Origin: Actinomycetota bacterium
GTDB taxonomy: Bacteria > Actinomycetota > Actinomycetes > S36-B12 > UBA5976
Reading direction: 5' to 3'
Assembly: GCA_947486505.1 (NCBI GenBank)
Contig: CANKTT010000078.1
Location: 1 to 6,921 of the forward strand
Length of the DNA: 6,921 bases
Part shown: one piece after another, positions 1 through 5,949 of the stretch
Numbering within the stretch: the stretch's first letter is position 1
Layout of the letters: the number at the start of each line of letters is the position of its first letter
Position numbers and translations under genes: made by a program
Notes under the pieces: generated by a model
What the model was told of the DNA's origin: nothing
Databases searched by the model: none
What the model saw: only the letters and a program-made list of their open reading frames with translations

Positions 1-1157
1 CGCTTCCACTTTTCTTTGTTGCAATGACGCTTCGGCCATTAACGACTTCAGTGGGTCCAGTTCTTCCTGAGATCCGCGAGGAATTTGGCTTGTCGGCAAC
101 GGCAGGTTCACTACTAACCACACTTCCGATTTTGATGTTTGGTCTTGGCGCCCTGTTTATCCCTAGGTTGCTGCATCGAATTAGTCCCAATAAAGCAATC
201 TCACTGAGTTTGCTAGCCCTTGCCCTTGGTGGTCACCTTCGATTGATTCCGTTTGTAGTCGTTCTTTACCTAGGAACCATAATTATTGGGCTTGGCGTTG
301 CAGTCGGCAACGTTGTTCCATCACTGATTACTCGTCGAGATTTCCCGACTCGAATCGGCGGCGTGATGGGAATGATCGCGGGCGCAATTTCGTTATCGGC
401 TGCCGTGGCCGCTCTAGTCACATATCCAATTGCAAATCGACTTGGCTCGTGGCGAGAAGCACTTGAATTGTGGGCACTCTTACCGTTGGTGGTATTCATC
501 ATTTGGCAGTTCTATCGGCATCCACAAAGTAAGGATGTCCGACTTGATACCCCACATAACATGAAGGCTTTGCTCCGCAATCCATTGGCGTGGAGCTTAA
601 CCTTGTACTTCGGATTTCAATCCATAAATTTTCATTCAATGAACACCTGGCTCCCTACTATTTTGCGCGAAGCAGGAACTGATCCAGTAACTGCAGGAAA
701 GCAATTAGCCGTTCTGGTGCTAATTGGATTACCAACTGGCTTGTTTGTGCCGCCGTTAGCAGCGCGCCTTACTTCGCAAGTGGGACTTTGTGTTGGTTTC
801 GTTGCAGTGTTCGCTGTAGGTCTGATTGGTATCTGCAGCTTTGCAATTTACGGATTGTGGCCAGCAGCAACGTGGCTTTGGGTCTTCTTACTTGGAGTCG
901 GCCTAGGTTCCTCATTCCCGCTTGCGCTCACTTTGGTGTTATTGCGTTCTGATACTCCCGAAACTTCCAGAGATCTAGGCTCTTTCATGCAAGGTGGCGG
1001 ATACATAATTTCCGCATTAGGACCTTTGACATTGGGATTTTTGCGCGACATCACCAATTCCTGGTCGGCAGCATTCGTTGCCTTAGGAATCGCATTACTA
1101 GTGCAACTGATCTCTGGAGTAATAATCTCGCGGCCAGTTTTGATCACCGAAAAGTAA
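1..1157 (+). CDS. MFS transporter, CynX/NimT-like (5' end beyond window)
   Basis: Inner-membrane major facilitator superfamily transporter of the cyanate/2-nitroimidazole (CynX/NimT) type; the substrate cannot be told from sequence. The frame is open from base 3, and the residues before the first ATG (base 24) are hydrophobic and complete the first membrane helix, so the true start is probably a few codons upstream of the window. Numbering from that ATG, the family-typical LRPLTTSVGPVLPEI lies at 3-17, GSWREAL at 141-147, NTWLPTIL at 207-214, GLGSSFPLALTL at 293-304 and GGGYIISALGPLTLG at 324-338. About twelve hydrophobic segments are visible: the first partial, then roughly 27-50, 57-76, 77-100, 111-135, 145-163, 188-208, 226-246, 253-276, 281-307, 318-340 and 347-369, with a central loop near 164-187. 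It ends in tandem in-frame stops TAA TGA. The next gene follows after 14 bases, so the two are probably co-transcribed. Family call firm; CynX subfamily and transport role inferred. Confidence 0.9.
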   Translation, partial: LPLFFVAMTLRPLTTSVGPVLPEIREEFGLSATAGSLLTTLPILMFGLGALFIPRLLHRISPNKAISLSLLALALGGHLRLIPFVVVLYLGTIIIGLGVAVGNVVPSLITRRDFPTRIGGVMGMIAGAISLSAAVAALVTYPIANRLGSWREALELWALLPLVVFIIWQFYRHPQSKDVRLDTPHNMKALLRNPLAWSLTLYFGFQSINFHSMNTWLPTILREAGTDPVTAGKQLAVLVLIGLPTGLFVPPLAARLTSQVGLCVGFVAVFAVGLIGICSFAIYGLWPAATWLWVFLLGVGLGSSFPLALTLVLLRSDTPETSRDLGSFMQGGGYIISALGPLTLGFLRDITNSWSAAFVALGIALLVQLISGVIISRPVLITEK

Positions 1158-1171
1158 TGAAACAATAAGGT

Positions 1172-3235
1172 GTGCCAAATCGCCTTGCAGATTCAACTTC
1201 GCCGTACTTGTTGCAACATGCCGACAATCCCGTTGATTGGTATCCCTGGTCTGAAGAGGCATTTGAACTAGCTAGAACCAGAGACGTCCCAATTTTCCTG
1301 AGCGTTGGTTACAGCGCCTGTCATTGGTGTCATGTAATGGCTCACGAAAGTTTTGAAAACCCGTCAGTTGCAGCATTGATGAATGAGTATTTCGTAAACA
1401 TCAAAGTAGATCGCGAAGAACTACCGGCAGTTGATTCGCTTTACATGGAAGCAACCCAGGCAATGACTGGACATGGCGGATGGCCAAATTCAGTTTGGCT
1501 AGATCATGATCGACGACCATGGTATACGGGAACATATTTTCCACCTCGGCCTTCACATGGGATGCCATCATTCACCCAGGTTCTGTTAGCACTTAACGAC
1601 ACTTGGTCCACTGAACGAGAGCGAGTTAGAGATTCCTCGGCTCGAATCATGGAGCACATTGGATCACGAAACGAACTTATTGTTAAGTCCAAATCAGATT
1701 TCACTAAAGAAGAAGTTGCCGATGCAGTAACTTCTGGAATCGATTCCTTGGCGGCAGCATTTGATCCGATTAATGGGGGATTCGGTGATGCTCCTAAGTT
1801 TCCACCATCGCTAGTGCTGGAGTTTCTGCTCAGAAATGAAGCATTACGAAGACTCAACGATGACGAACCTGATTTCCGTATCATGAAAATGATCGAACAA
1901 ACATGCAACGCCATGGCTCGTGGCGGAATGTATGACCAACTAGGTGGCGGGTTTGCACGTTACAGCGTGGACGCAACTTGGACAGTTCCACACTTCGAAA
2001 AGATGCTCTATGACAATGCCCAACTACTCTCAATTTACGCACATCTGTACCGACTGACAGGTGACACACAAGCACTACGCATTACAACCGAAACTGCCGA
2101 ATTCTTGATTCGCGAAATGCAAACCCCTGAGGGCGGCTTTGCGGCAGCACTTGATGCTGACAGTATCGACAAAGAGACTGGGCATTCTGAAGAGGGAGCG
2201 TTCTATGCCTGGACACCAAACCAGATCACGGAAGTGGTCGGCGCAGTAGATGCAGAATGGGTCATGCAGTTGTGCGAGGTAACACCAAATGGCACGTTCG
2301 AACATGGCAAATCAGTGCTAACTCTTCATCAAGATCCCGACGATTGGGACAGGTGGCATAACTTGCGCGAAAAACTGTTCTTGTCGAGAGAAGTCAGACC
2401 ACGCCCGAGCAGAGATGACAAGATTGTCGCCGGGTGGAATGGTCTTGCAATTCGAGCACTTGTGGATGCGGGCAGTATTTGTGACCGACCGGACTGGATA
2501 GATTGCGCCACCCGCGCTGGTGACTTGTTGGTCAGTAAACACCTAGGAGCTGACCCAATGCACCCTGGCAGATTAGTGAGAGTTTCGCGCGATGGTAAAG
2601 CGGGACTGCATGCCCTCGGTGTTCTGGAAGATCAGGCACTAGTGGCAAGTGCTTTTCTAGCATTAGCGCAGGTTAATGGCGATGACGCTTGGCGCGAATT
2701 GGCAGATATATTGATAACGGACATCAAAGATCATTTTCAGCAAGGTTCAGGGTTAACGGATACCGCAAATGATGTTGAGCCTGTGGCAAAGGATGTCACA
2801 GCTCGGCAAGTTGATCCAACTGACAATGTGACACCATCAGGTTGGGCTGCCACAATTGATGCGGCATTGACTTACGCTGCGCTATCGGGTGATACCGGGA
2901 TGCGCACTTGGGCGGAAAAATTCATTCCAGCACTAATCCCATTGGTCGCAACTCATACTCGGTTTGCAGGCTGGGGAAGCGCCATGTTCGCTACCTGGCT
3001 TGATGGCCCCCGCGAAGTGGCGGTGTCAGGTCCAAGCGATTCTGAATTCCGACATGTATTGGCTAGAGGAACTGCGCCTGGAATGGTTTACTCCTGGGGT
3101 GTCGACCAACCACTGTTGCAGAATCGAAATGCAATTGATGGGCAAGCGACTGCGTACGTATGTCGGGGATTTGTTTGTGATGCCCCGACAACCAACTTGA
3201 ATGTCTTGAAAAAATTAATCGGAGTTGTTAACTAA
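1172..3235 (+). CDS. DUF255 / YyaL-type protein with thioredoxin-like N-terminal domain
   Basis: A 687-residue protein of the widespread YyaL/SPATA20 family, equivalent to M. tuberculosis Rv1084; length is normal. Residues 1-165 form the thioredoxin-like domain: family signature [17 protein letters not shown] (10-26), a CxxC site C50-H-W-C53, then [10 protein letters not shown] (96-105) and TGTYFPP (119-125). The rest is expected to be an (alpha/alpha)6 barrel related to N-acylglucosamine 2-epimerases, with [10 protein letters not shown] (202-211), [17 protein letters not shown] (251-267), [13 protein letters not shown] (273-285), EGAFYAWT (341-348) and the C-terminal [13 protein letters not shown] (661-673). 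Both CxxC cysteines are present. The biochemical role of the family is not established; a redox or sugar-related activity is only suggested by the folds. No signal peptide, so cytoplasmic. The start is GTG at 1172: an in-frame TAA at 1166-1168 rules out anything earlier, and the next residues match the family start. AAGG ends one base before the GTG, too close for a normal Shine-Dalgarno, so initiation may depend on translation of the MFS gene. Confidence 0.95.
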   Translation: MPNRLADSTSPYLLQHADNPVDWYPWSEEAFELARTRDVPIFLSVGYSACHWCHVMAHESFENPSVAALMNEYFVNIKVDREELPAVDSLYMEATQAMTGHGGWPNSVWLDHDRRPWYTGTYFPPRPSHGMPSFTQVLLALNDTWSTERERVRDSSARIMEHIGSRNELIVKSKSDFTKEEVADAVTSGIDSLAAAFDPINGGFGDAPKFPPSLVLEFLLRNEALRRLNDDEPDFRIMKMIEQTCNAMARGGMYDQLGGGFARYSVDATWTVPHFEKMLYDNAQLLSIYAHLYRLTGDTQALRITTETAEFLIREMQTPEGGFAAALDADSIDKETGHSEEGAFYAWTPNQITEVVGAVDAEWVMQLCEVTPNGTFEHGKSVLTLHQDPDDWDRWHNLREKLFLSREVRPRPSRDDKIVAGWNGLAIRALVDAGSICDRPDWIDCATRAGDLLVSKHLGADPMHPGRLVRVSRDGKAGLHALGVLEDQALVASAFLALAQVNGDDAWRELADILITDIKDHFQQGSGLTDTANDVEPVAKDVTARQVDPTDNVTPSGWAATIDAALTYAALSGDTGMRTWAEKFIPALIPLVATHTRFAGWGSAMFATWLDGPREVAVSGPSDSEFRHVLARGTAPGMVYSWGVDQPLLQNRNAIDGQATAYVCRGFVCDAPTTNLNVLKKLIGVVN

Positions 3236-4008
3236 ATACCGAAGCGTCGATTGCGCGCGGTATAGGAGCGGACTGCGCGCAAGAAATCAATTTGGCGAAA
3301 GTTTGGCCAGTAAGCTTCGCAAAAGTAAAACTCCGAGTGAGCACTTTGCCACAACAAAAAGCCACTGAGTCTTTGTTCTCCCGATGTTCTGATTACCAAA
3401 TCAGGATCAGGTTGCCCTTTGGTATAAAGATGTGCAGCAATATGTTCGATTTCGATTTTGGCTGCGACTTCATCTAGTGACTTGCCAGTTGCTGACTCCT
3501 CAAGCAAAAATGACTTAACGGCATCAACTACTTCTTGTCGGCCGCCATATCCAATTGCCACGTTGACGAGAAGTCCCGGAACATTTTGAGTTGCATCTTT
3601 GGTCTTATTGAGCAGTTCTTTAGTTCTCTCAGGTAGAAGTTCGAGCGCTCCGACTGGATGGATTTGCCATCGACCTTGGCTACCCAAAGAAGTAACTGTG
3701 TCTTCGATGATTTCCAACAAAGCATCTAACTCCGACGGTTCGCGAAGTAAGTTATCTGTAGATAGCAGCCAAAGGGTTACAACCTCAACACCTAATTCTT
3801 CGCACCAACCGAGGAACTCGGTAATCTTTTCGCCACCTGCTCGATGCCCATGGGCGGTTGATGAGCCCATTTCGGCAGCCCAGCGACGATTCCCATCCAA
3901 AATCACACCCACATGAGCGGGAAGTTGATCTTGCGGAAGTGAGGAAGTTAGCCGATGGCCGTATAGGTCATATGCAATGTCGCCTAAGAGAGTGCTGATT
4001 CTTCCCAT
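3232..4008 (-). CDS. cis-prenyltransferase, probable short-chain (Z)-FPP synthase type
   Basis: Cytoplasmic or membrane-associated enzyme condensing isopentenyl diphosphate with an allylic diphosphate in cis. In Actinobacteria this feeds synthesis of the polyprenyl phosphate carrier used for cell-wall precursors. It has 258 residues, a normal length. The family motifs are intact: [10 protein letters not shown] (35-44) with catalytic/Mg2+ aspartate D38; LLSTDNL (81-87); [11 protein letters not shown] (149-159); and [20 protein letters not shown] (201-220), with diphosphate-binding R207, R213 and S215 and Mg2+-ligand E226. By remembered comparison it resembles M. tuberculosis Rv1086 (Z,E-farnesyl diphosphate synthase) more than E. 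coli UppS, including Leu81 where long-chain UppS has Ala69. I therefore leave the symbol uppS off, although automatic annotation would likely use it. The start is ATG at 4008, with only a weak AGG near it and a TAACCT hexamer placed for a leaderless transcript. Its stop shares bases with the stop of the convergent DUF255 gene. Confidence 0.93.
   Translation of the reverse strand: MGRISTLLGDIAYDLYGHRLTSSLPQDQLPAHVGVILDGNRRWAAEMGSSTAHGHRAGGEKITEFLGWCEELGVEVVTLWLLSTDNLLREPSELDALLEIIEDTVTSLGSQGRWQIHPVGALELLPERTKELLNKTKDATQNVPGLLVNVAIGYGGRQEVVDAVKSFLLEESATGKSLDEVAAKIEIEHIAAHLYTKGQPDPDLVIRTSGEQRLSGFLLWQSAHSEFYFCEAYWPNFRQIDFLRAVRSYTARNRRFGI
3251..3282. repeat. 8-bp GC-rich inverted repeat at the convergent gene ends
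   Basis: TTGCGCGC at 3251-3258 and its exact reverse complement GCGCGCAA at 3275-3282 flank a 16-base loop. The repeat lies inside the last codons of the cis-prenyltransferase gene and begins 15 bases after the DUF255 stop on the plus strand. A transcript from the left could fold it into a strong hairpin just beyond its stop codon. No T-run follows, so it is not a classical intrinsic terminator; it could be a tail-less terminator or an RNA-stabilising hairpin, or simply a product of the coding sequence ([13 protein letters not shown]). Confidence 0.5.
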
Positions 4009-4014
4009 GCGCCT

Positions 4015-4020
4015 AGGTTA
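4015..4020 (-). promoter_or_regulatory. possible -10 box for a leaderless cis-prenyltransferase mRNA
   Basis: On the minus strand TAACCT (pattern TAnnnT) occupies -12 to -7 relative to the A of ATG 4008, the spacing expected when transcription starts at the start codon. Leaderless mRNAs are common in Actinobacteria, and this gene has only a weak AGG upstream. No convincing -35 box is seen at 16-18 bases upstream, so this remains a suggestion. Confidence 0.35.
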
Positions 4021-4134
4021 GTAGATCGCAAAACCTGCTTGCCCCCGCTATTGTTCAGAAATTCACCCATTAGCAACTCTTTAATACGGCGTGTCTGTCC
4101 AACCAAAATCATCAGTCCCAATACCGTCATTCTT

Positions 4135-4150
4135 ATCGGGAAATTCCGAT
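4135..4150. promoter_or_regulatory. operator-like imperfect palindrome in the divergent intergenic region
   Basis: A 16-base imperfect palindrome with arms ATCGG and CCGAT around GAAATT; six of eight base pairs match. It ends 38 bases before the phoH2 start and lies between two divergent genes, where a shared regulator could bind. The length and symmetry resemble sites for helix-turn-helix dimers, but no regulator gene is present in the window and the match could be chance. Confidence 0.25.
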
Positions 4151-4177
4151 CCTTCCCAAGGATAAATCTGAAAATCT

Positions 4178-4184
4178 GGGGTGA
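4178..4184 (+). promoter_or_regulatory. Shine-Dalgarno that sets the phoH2 start
   Basis: GGGGTGA, containing the anti-SD-complementary GGTGA, ends four bases before GTG 4189. It is the best ribosome-binding match near any gene start in this window, and it supports a 435-residue protein over a longer one starting upstream. Confidence 0.7.
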
Positions 4185-4188
4185 GCTC

Positions 4189-5496
4189 GTGACCAAATCG
4201 AACACTCAAAAGCGCACGTACGTATTGGATACCAGCGTCTTGCTTTCTGACCCGAGTGCCCTATTTCGATTTGATGAACATGAAGTCGTTATTCCGGTCG
4301 TAGTAATTACCGAACTGGAAGCCAAGCGAACCCATCCTGAATTGGGTTATTTTGCGCGTTCTGCACTGCGTAGCCTTGATGATCTTCGCATCAAACATGG
4401 GCGCCTTGATGCCCCACTGCCACTTGGTAACGATGGCGGGGTACTTAGAGTTGAACTAAATCACACTAATCCCGATGTCTTGCCGGCTGGATTTCGGCTA
4501 GGGGATAACGACACCAGAATTCTTTCGGTTGCTATGAATCTTTCTGCCGAAGGTTGCGACGTTGTATTAGTCAGTAAAGATTTGCCACTTCGAGTCAAGG
4601 CTTCTGCAGTTGGTCTAGAAGCTCAGGAGTATCGCGCTGAAATCGTGCCATCAAGTGGTTGGACTGGCATGGCAGAAGTAACCGTAAGTTCCTCAGAAAT
4701 CGATGCGTTGTACAGCGATGACATCATCGATCATGAAAGCGCTCGAGAAAATCCTTGCCACACCGGAATCGTTTTATCAAGTGACCGCGGTAGCGCCTTA
4801 GCTAGAGTCACTCCAGACAAGCGATTGCAGTTAATCCGCGGTGACCGAGAGGCTTTTGGCCTGCACGGCAGAAGTGCAGAACAGCGAATTGCGTTGGATT
4901 TGTTACTTGACTCTGACATTGGAATTGTTTCCCTCGGCGGAAGGGCCGGAACCGGAAAGAGCGCCTTGGCACTTTGTGCTGGCTTAGAAGCGGTCATGGA
5001 ACGCCAGCAGCACCGCAAGGTAGTGATTTTTCGCCCACTTTATGCGGTTGGTGGTCAAGAACTCGGCTACTTACCTGGAAGTGAAAATGAGAAAATGTCG
5101 CCCTGGGCGCAGGCAGTCTTTGACACTTTGTCCGCAGTGACCTCTGGTGATGTTATCGATGAAATTCTAGAACGTGGAATGTTAGAAGTTCTTCCGTTAA
5201 CTCACATTCGTGGGCGTTCTTTGCATGACACTTTTGTAATTGTCGATGAAGCTCAGTCACTTGAGCGAAATGTTTTATTGACGGTGCTTTCGCGCATTGG
5301 CAAAGATAGCCGAGTTGTTTTGACTCACGATGTGGCGCAGCGAGATAACTTGCGCGTTGGTAGACACGATGGCGTTGTCGCAGTTGTTGAAAAGTTAAAG
5401 GGACATCCATTGTTTGCGCACGTGACTCTGAACAGATCAGAACGCTCACCAATTGCTGCTCTTGTTACAGATATGCTCGAAGACCTACCTGCTTAG
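4189..5496 (+). CDS. phoH2: PhoH family protein: PIN domain fused to PhoH ATPase (PhoH2 type)
   Basis: Predicted RNA-unwinding ATPase joined to a PIN ribonuclease, 435 residues, close to M. tuberculosis PhoH2 (Rv1095). From GTG 4189 as residue 1, the PIN domain spans about 9-150: [12 protein letters not shown] (11-22) with metal-binding D14, TELEAKR (41-47) with E42, GDNDTRIL (105-112) with D106 and D108, and SKD with D131. The PhoH ATPase domain spans about 220-432: Walker A GRAGTGKS (251-258), [16 protein letters not shown] (282-297), Walker B VIVDEAQ (350-356) and [11 protein letters not shown] (379-389). All acidic and nucleotide-binding residues are present, so it looks active. Known PhoH2 proteins couple helicase and RNase activity on RNA; the physiological targets here are unknown. 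The frame stays open well upstream, but 4189 is preferred because GGGGTGA lies four bases before it and the resulting N-terminus ([16 protein letters not shown]) fits the family, whereas the 50 preceding codons encode a basic, unconserved-looking segment. The Rpf-like gene follows after 32 bases. Confidence 0.93.
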   Translation: MTKSNTQKRTYVLDTSVLLSDPSALFRFDEHEVVIPVVVITELEAKRTHPELGYFARSALRSLDDLRIKHGRLDAPLPLGNDGGVLRVELNHTNPDVLPAGFRLGDNDTRILSVAMNLSAEGCDVVLVSKDLPLRVKASAVGLEAQEYRAEIVPSSGWTGMAEVTVSSSEIDALYSDDIIDHESARENPCHTGIVLSSDRGSALARVTPDKRLQLIRGDREAFGLHGRSAEQRIALDLLLDSDIGIVSLGGRAGTGKSALALCAGLEAVMERQQHRKVVIFRPLYAVGGQELGYLPGSENEKMSPWAQAVFDTLSAVTSGDVIDEILERGMLEVLPLTHIRGRSLHDTFVIVDEAQSLERNVLLTVLSRIGKDSRVVLTHDVAQRDNLRVGRHDGVVAVVEKLKGHPLFAHVTLNRSERSPIAALVTDMLEDLPA

Positions 5497-5513
5497 ATAC
5501 AAAAACAACTTGT

Positions 5514-5519
5514 TAGAAT
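5514..5519 (+). promoter_or_regulatory. possible -10 box for the Rpf-like gene
   Basis: TAGAAT lies 9 bases before ATG 5529, so transcription would begin at or just before the start codon. It follows, and overlaps by one base, a short perfect inverted repeat (AACAA C TTGTT, 5504-5514) in the 32-base gap after phoH2. No -35 box is evident. The gene could instead be read from the phoH2 transcript. Confidence 0.3.
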
Positions 5520-5528
5520 TAGAAACCT

Positions 5529-5942
5529 ATGCGAAAACGAATCCTTTCTACAACGACAATTGCCATTTGCACTTTTTTAACAATTCAGACCAGTGTCAGC
5601 CCGGTGTCAGCCGCAATTATTCGGGCCGCAGATGATCCAACCAGAGGATTAGATACAAAAGCGGAACGTAAAAAGATTTCGTTTGAAGTCTGGGTTAAGT
5701 CACCAACCGCTAAATATTTGAAAAAAGTTGAGTCAAACAACAATTGCAAATCAACAGGCGGAAACGGAAAGTATCAAGGAACTTGGCAAGTCGATAAGGG
5801 ATTTTGGAAAACATACGGTGGCTTAAAGTATGCCTCCAAGGGAAGTTTGGCGAGCTGCCTCGAACAGGATCGCGTTGCCTACAAGGGCTGGCTTGCCCGC
5901 GGCTGGAGTCCGTGGCCACCAGCCAAAAGGTTCAAACCCTGA
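5529..5942 (+). CDS. secreted Rpf-like / transglycosylase-like small protein
   Basis: A 137-residue exported protein with a lysozyme-like domain related to resuscitation-promoting factors and actinobacterial transglycosylase-like proteins; it probably cleaves peptidoglycan outside the membrane. The signal peptide has basic MRKR, a hydrophobic core (about 5-22) and a likely cleavage after VSA (residues 26-28). A charged linker (about 30-60) precedes the domain at about 61-131. Aligned by eye with the Rpf domain, VESNNN carries E68 at the catalytic glutamate position; GGNGKYQGTWQVDKGFWKTY (77-96) matches the Rpf NGYYGGLQF...TW region; GGLKYAS and the RGWSPWP end (124-130) match QGWGAWP. The usual cysteine just before the glutamate and the one after WP are missing; the only mature cysteines are C73 and C110. 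It is at the short end for the family, with no LysM or G5 domain. Start ATG 5529 is fixed by the signal peptide; there is no good Shine-Dalgarno, but TAGAAT at 5514-5519 could be a -10 box. The call rests on motif resemblance, so the enzymatic role is inferred. Confidence 0.82.
   Translation: MRKRILSTTTIAICTFLTIQTSVSPVSAAIIRAADDPTRGLDTKAERKKISFEVWVKSPTAKYLKKVESNNNCKSTGGNGKYQGTWQVDKGFWKTYGGLKYASKGSLASCLEQDRVAYKGWLARGWSPWPPAKRFKP
5901..5924. repeat. 6-bp inverted repeat near the end of the Rpf-like gene
   Basis: GGCTGG (5901-5906) and CCAGCC (5919-5924) flank a 12-base loop within the last codons of the Rpf-like gene, just before the convergent fumarase stop. There is no other candidate transcription stop between these genes. 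With no T-run and with the bases fixed by the conserved GWSPWPPA coding, a terminator role is weakly supported. Confidence 0.25.
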
Positions 5943-5949
5943 TTCATAA

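Larger units (their letters stand above)
4009..4188. other. divergent intergenic region between cis-prenyltransferase and phoH2
   Basis: These 180 bases separate the two divergent start codons and must hold the promoter of each gene unless one lies inside the other gene. Visible elements are the TAACCT box next to the minus-strand ATG, the 16-base imperfect palindrome and the phoH2 ribosome-binding site. No convincing -35/-10 pair was found for phoH2. No tRNA-like or riboswitch-like structure was recognised. Two minus-strand reading frames cross the region and are treated as unproven small ORFs in the findings. Confidence 0.7.

Noticed and set aside
1504..1914. Minus-strand open frame of 136 codons inside the DUF255 gene
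   Set aside because: It lies wholly opposite conserved coding sequence (CxxC domain to [10 protein letters not shown]) and its translation shows no domain.
4080..4085. TTTAAT as a phoH2 -10 box
   Set aside because: No matching -35 box at 16-18 bases upstream, and it would leave a leader of about 95 bases; too weak to list.
5929..5941. AGGTTCAAACCCT resembling a tRNA T-arm
   Set aside because: It encodes the last residues of the Rpf-like protein, and no acceptor, D or anticodon stems can be placed around it.
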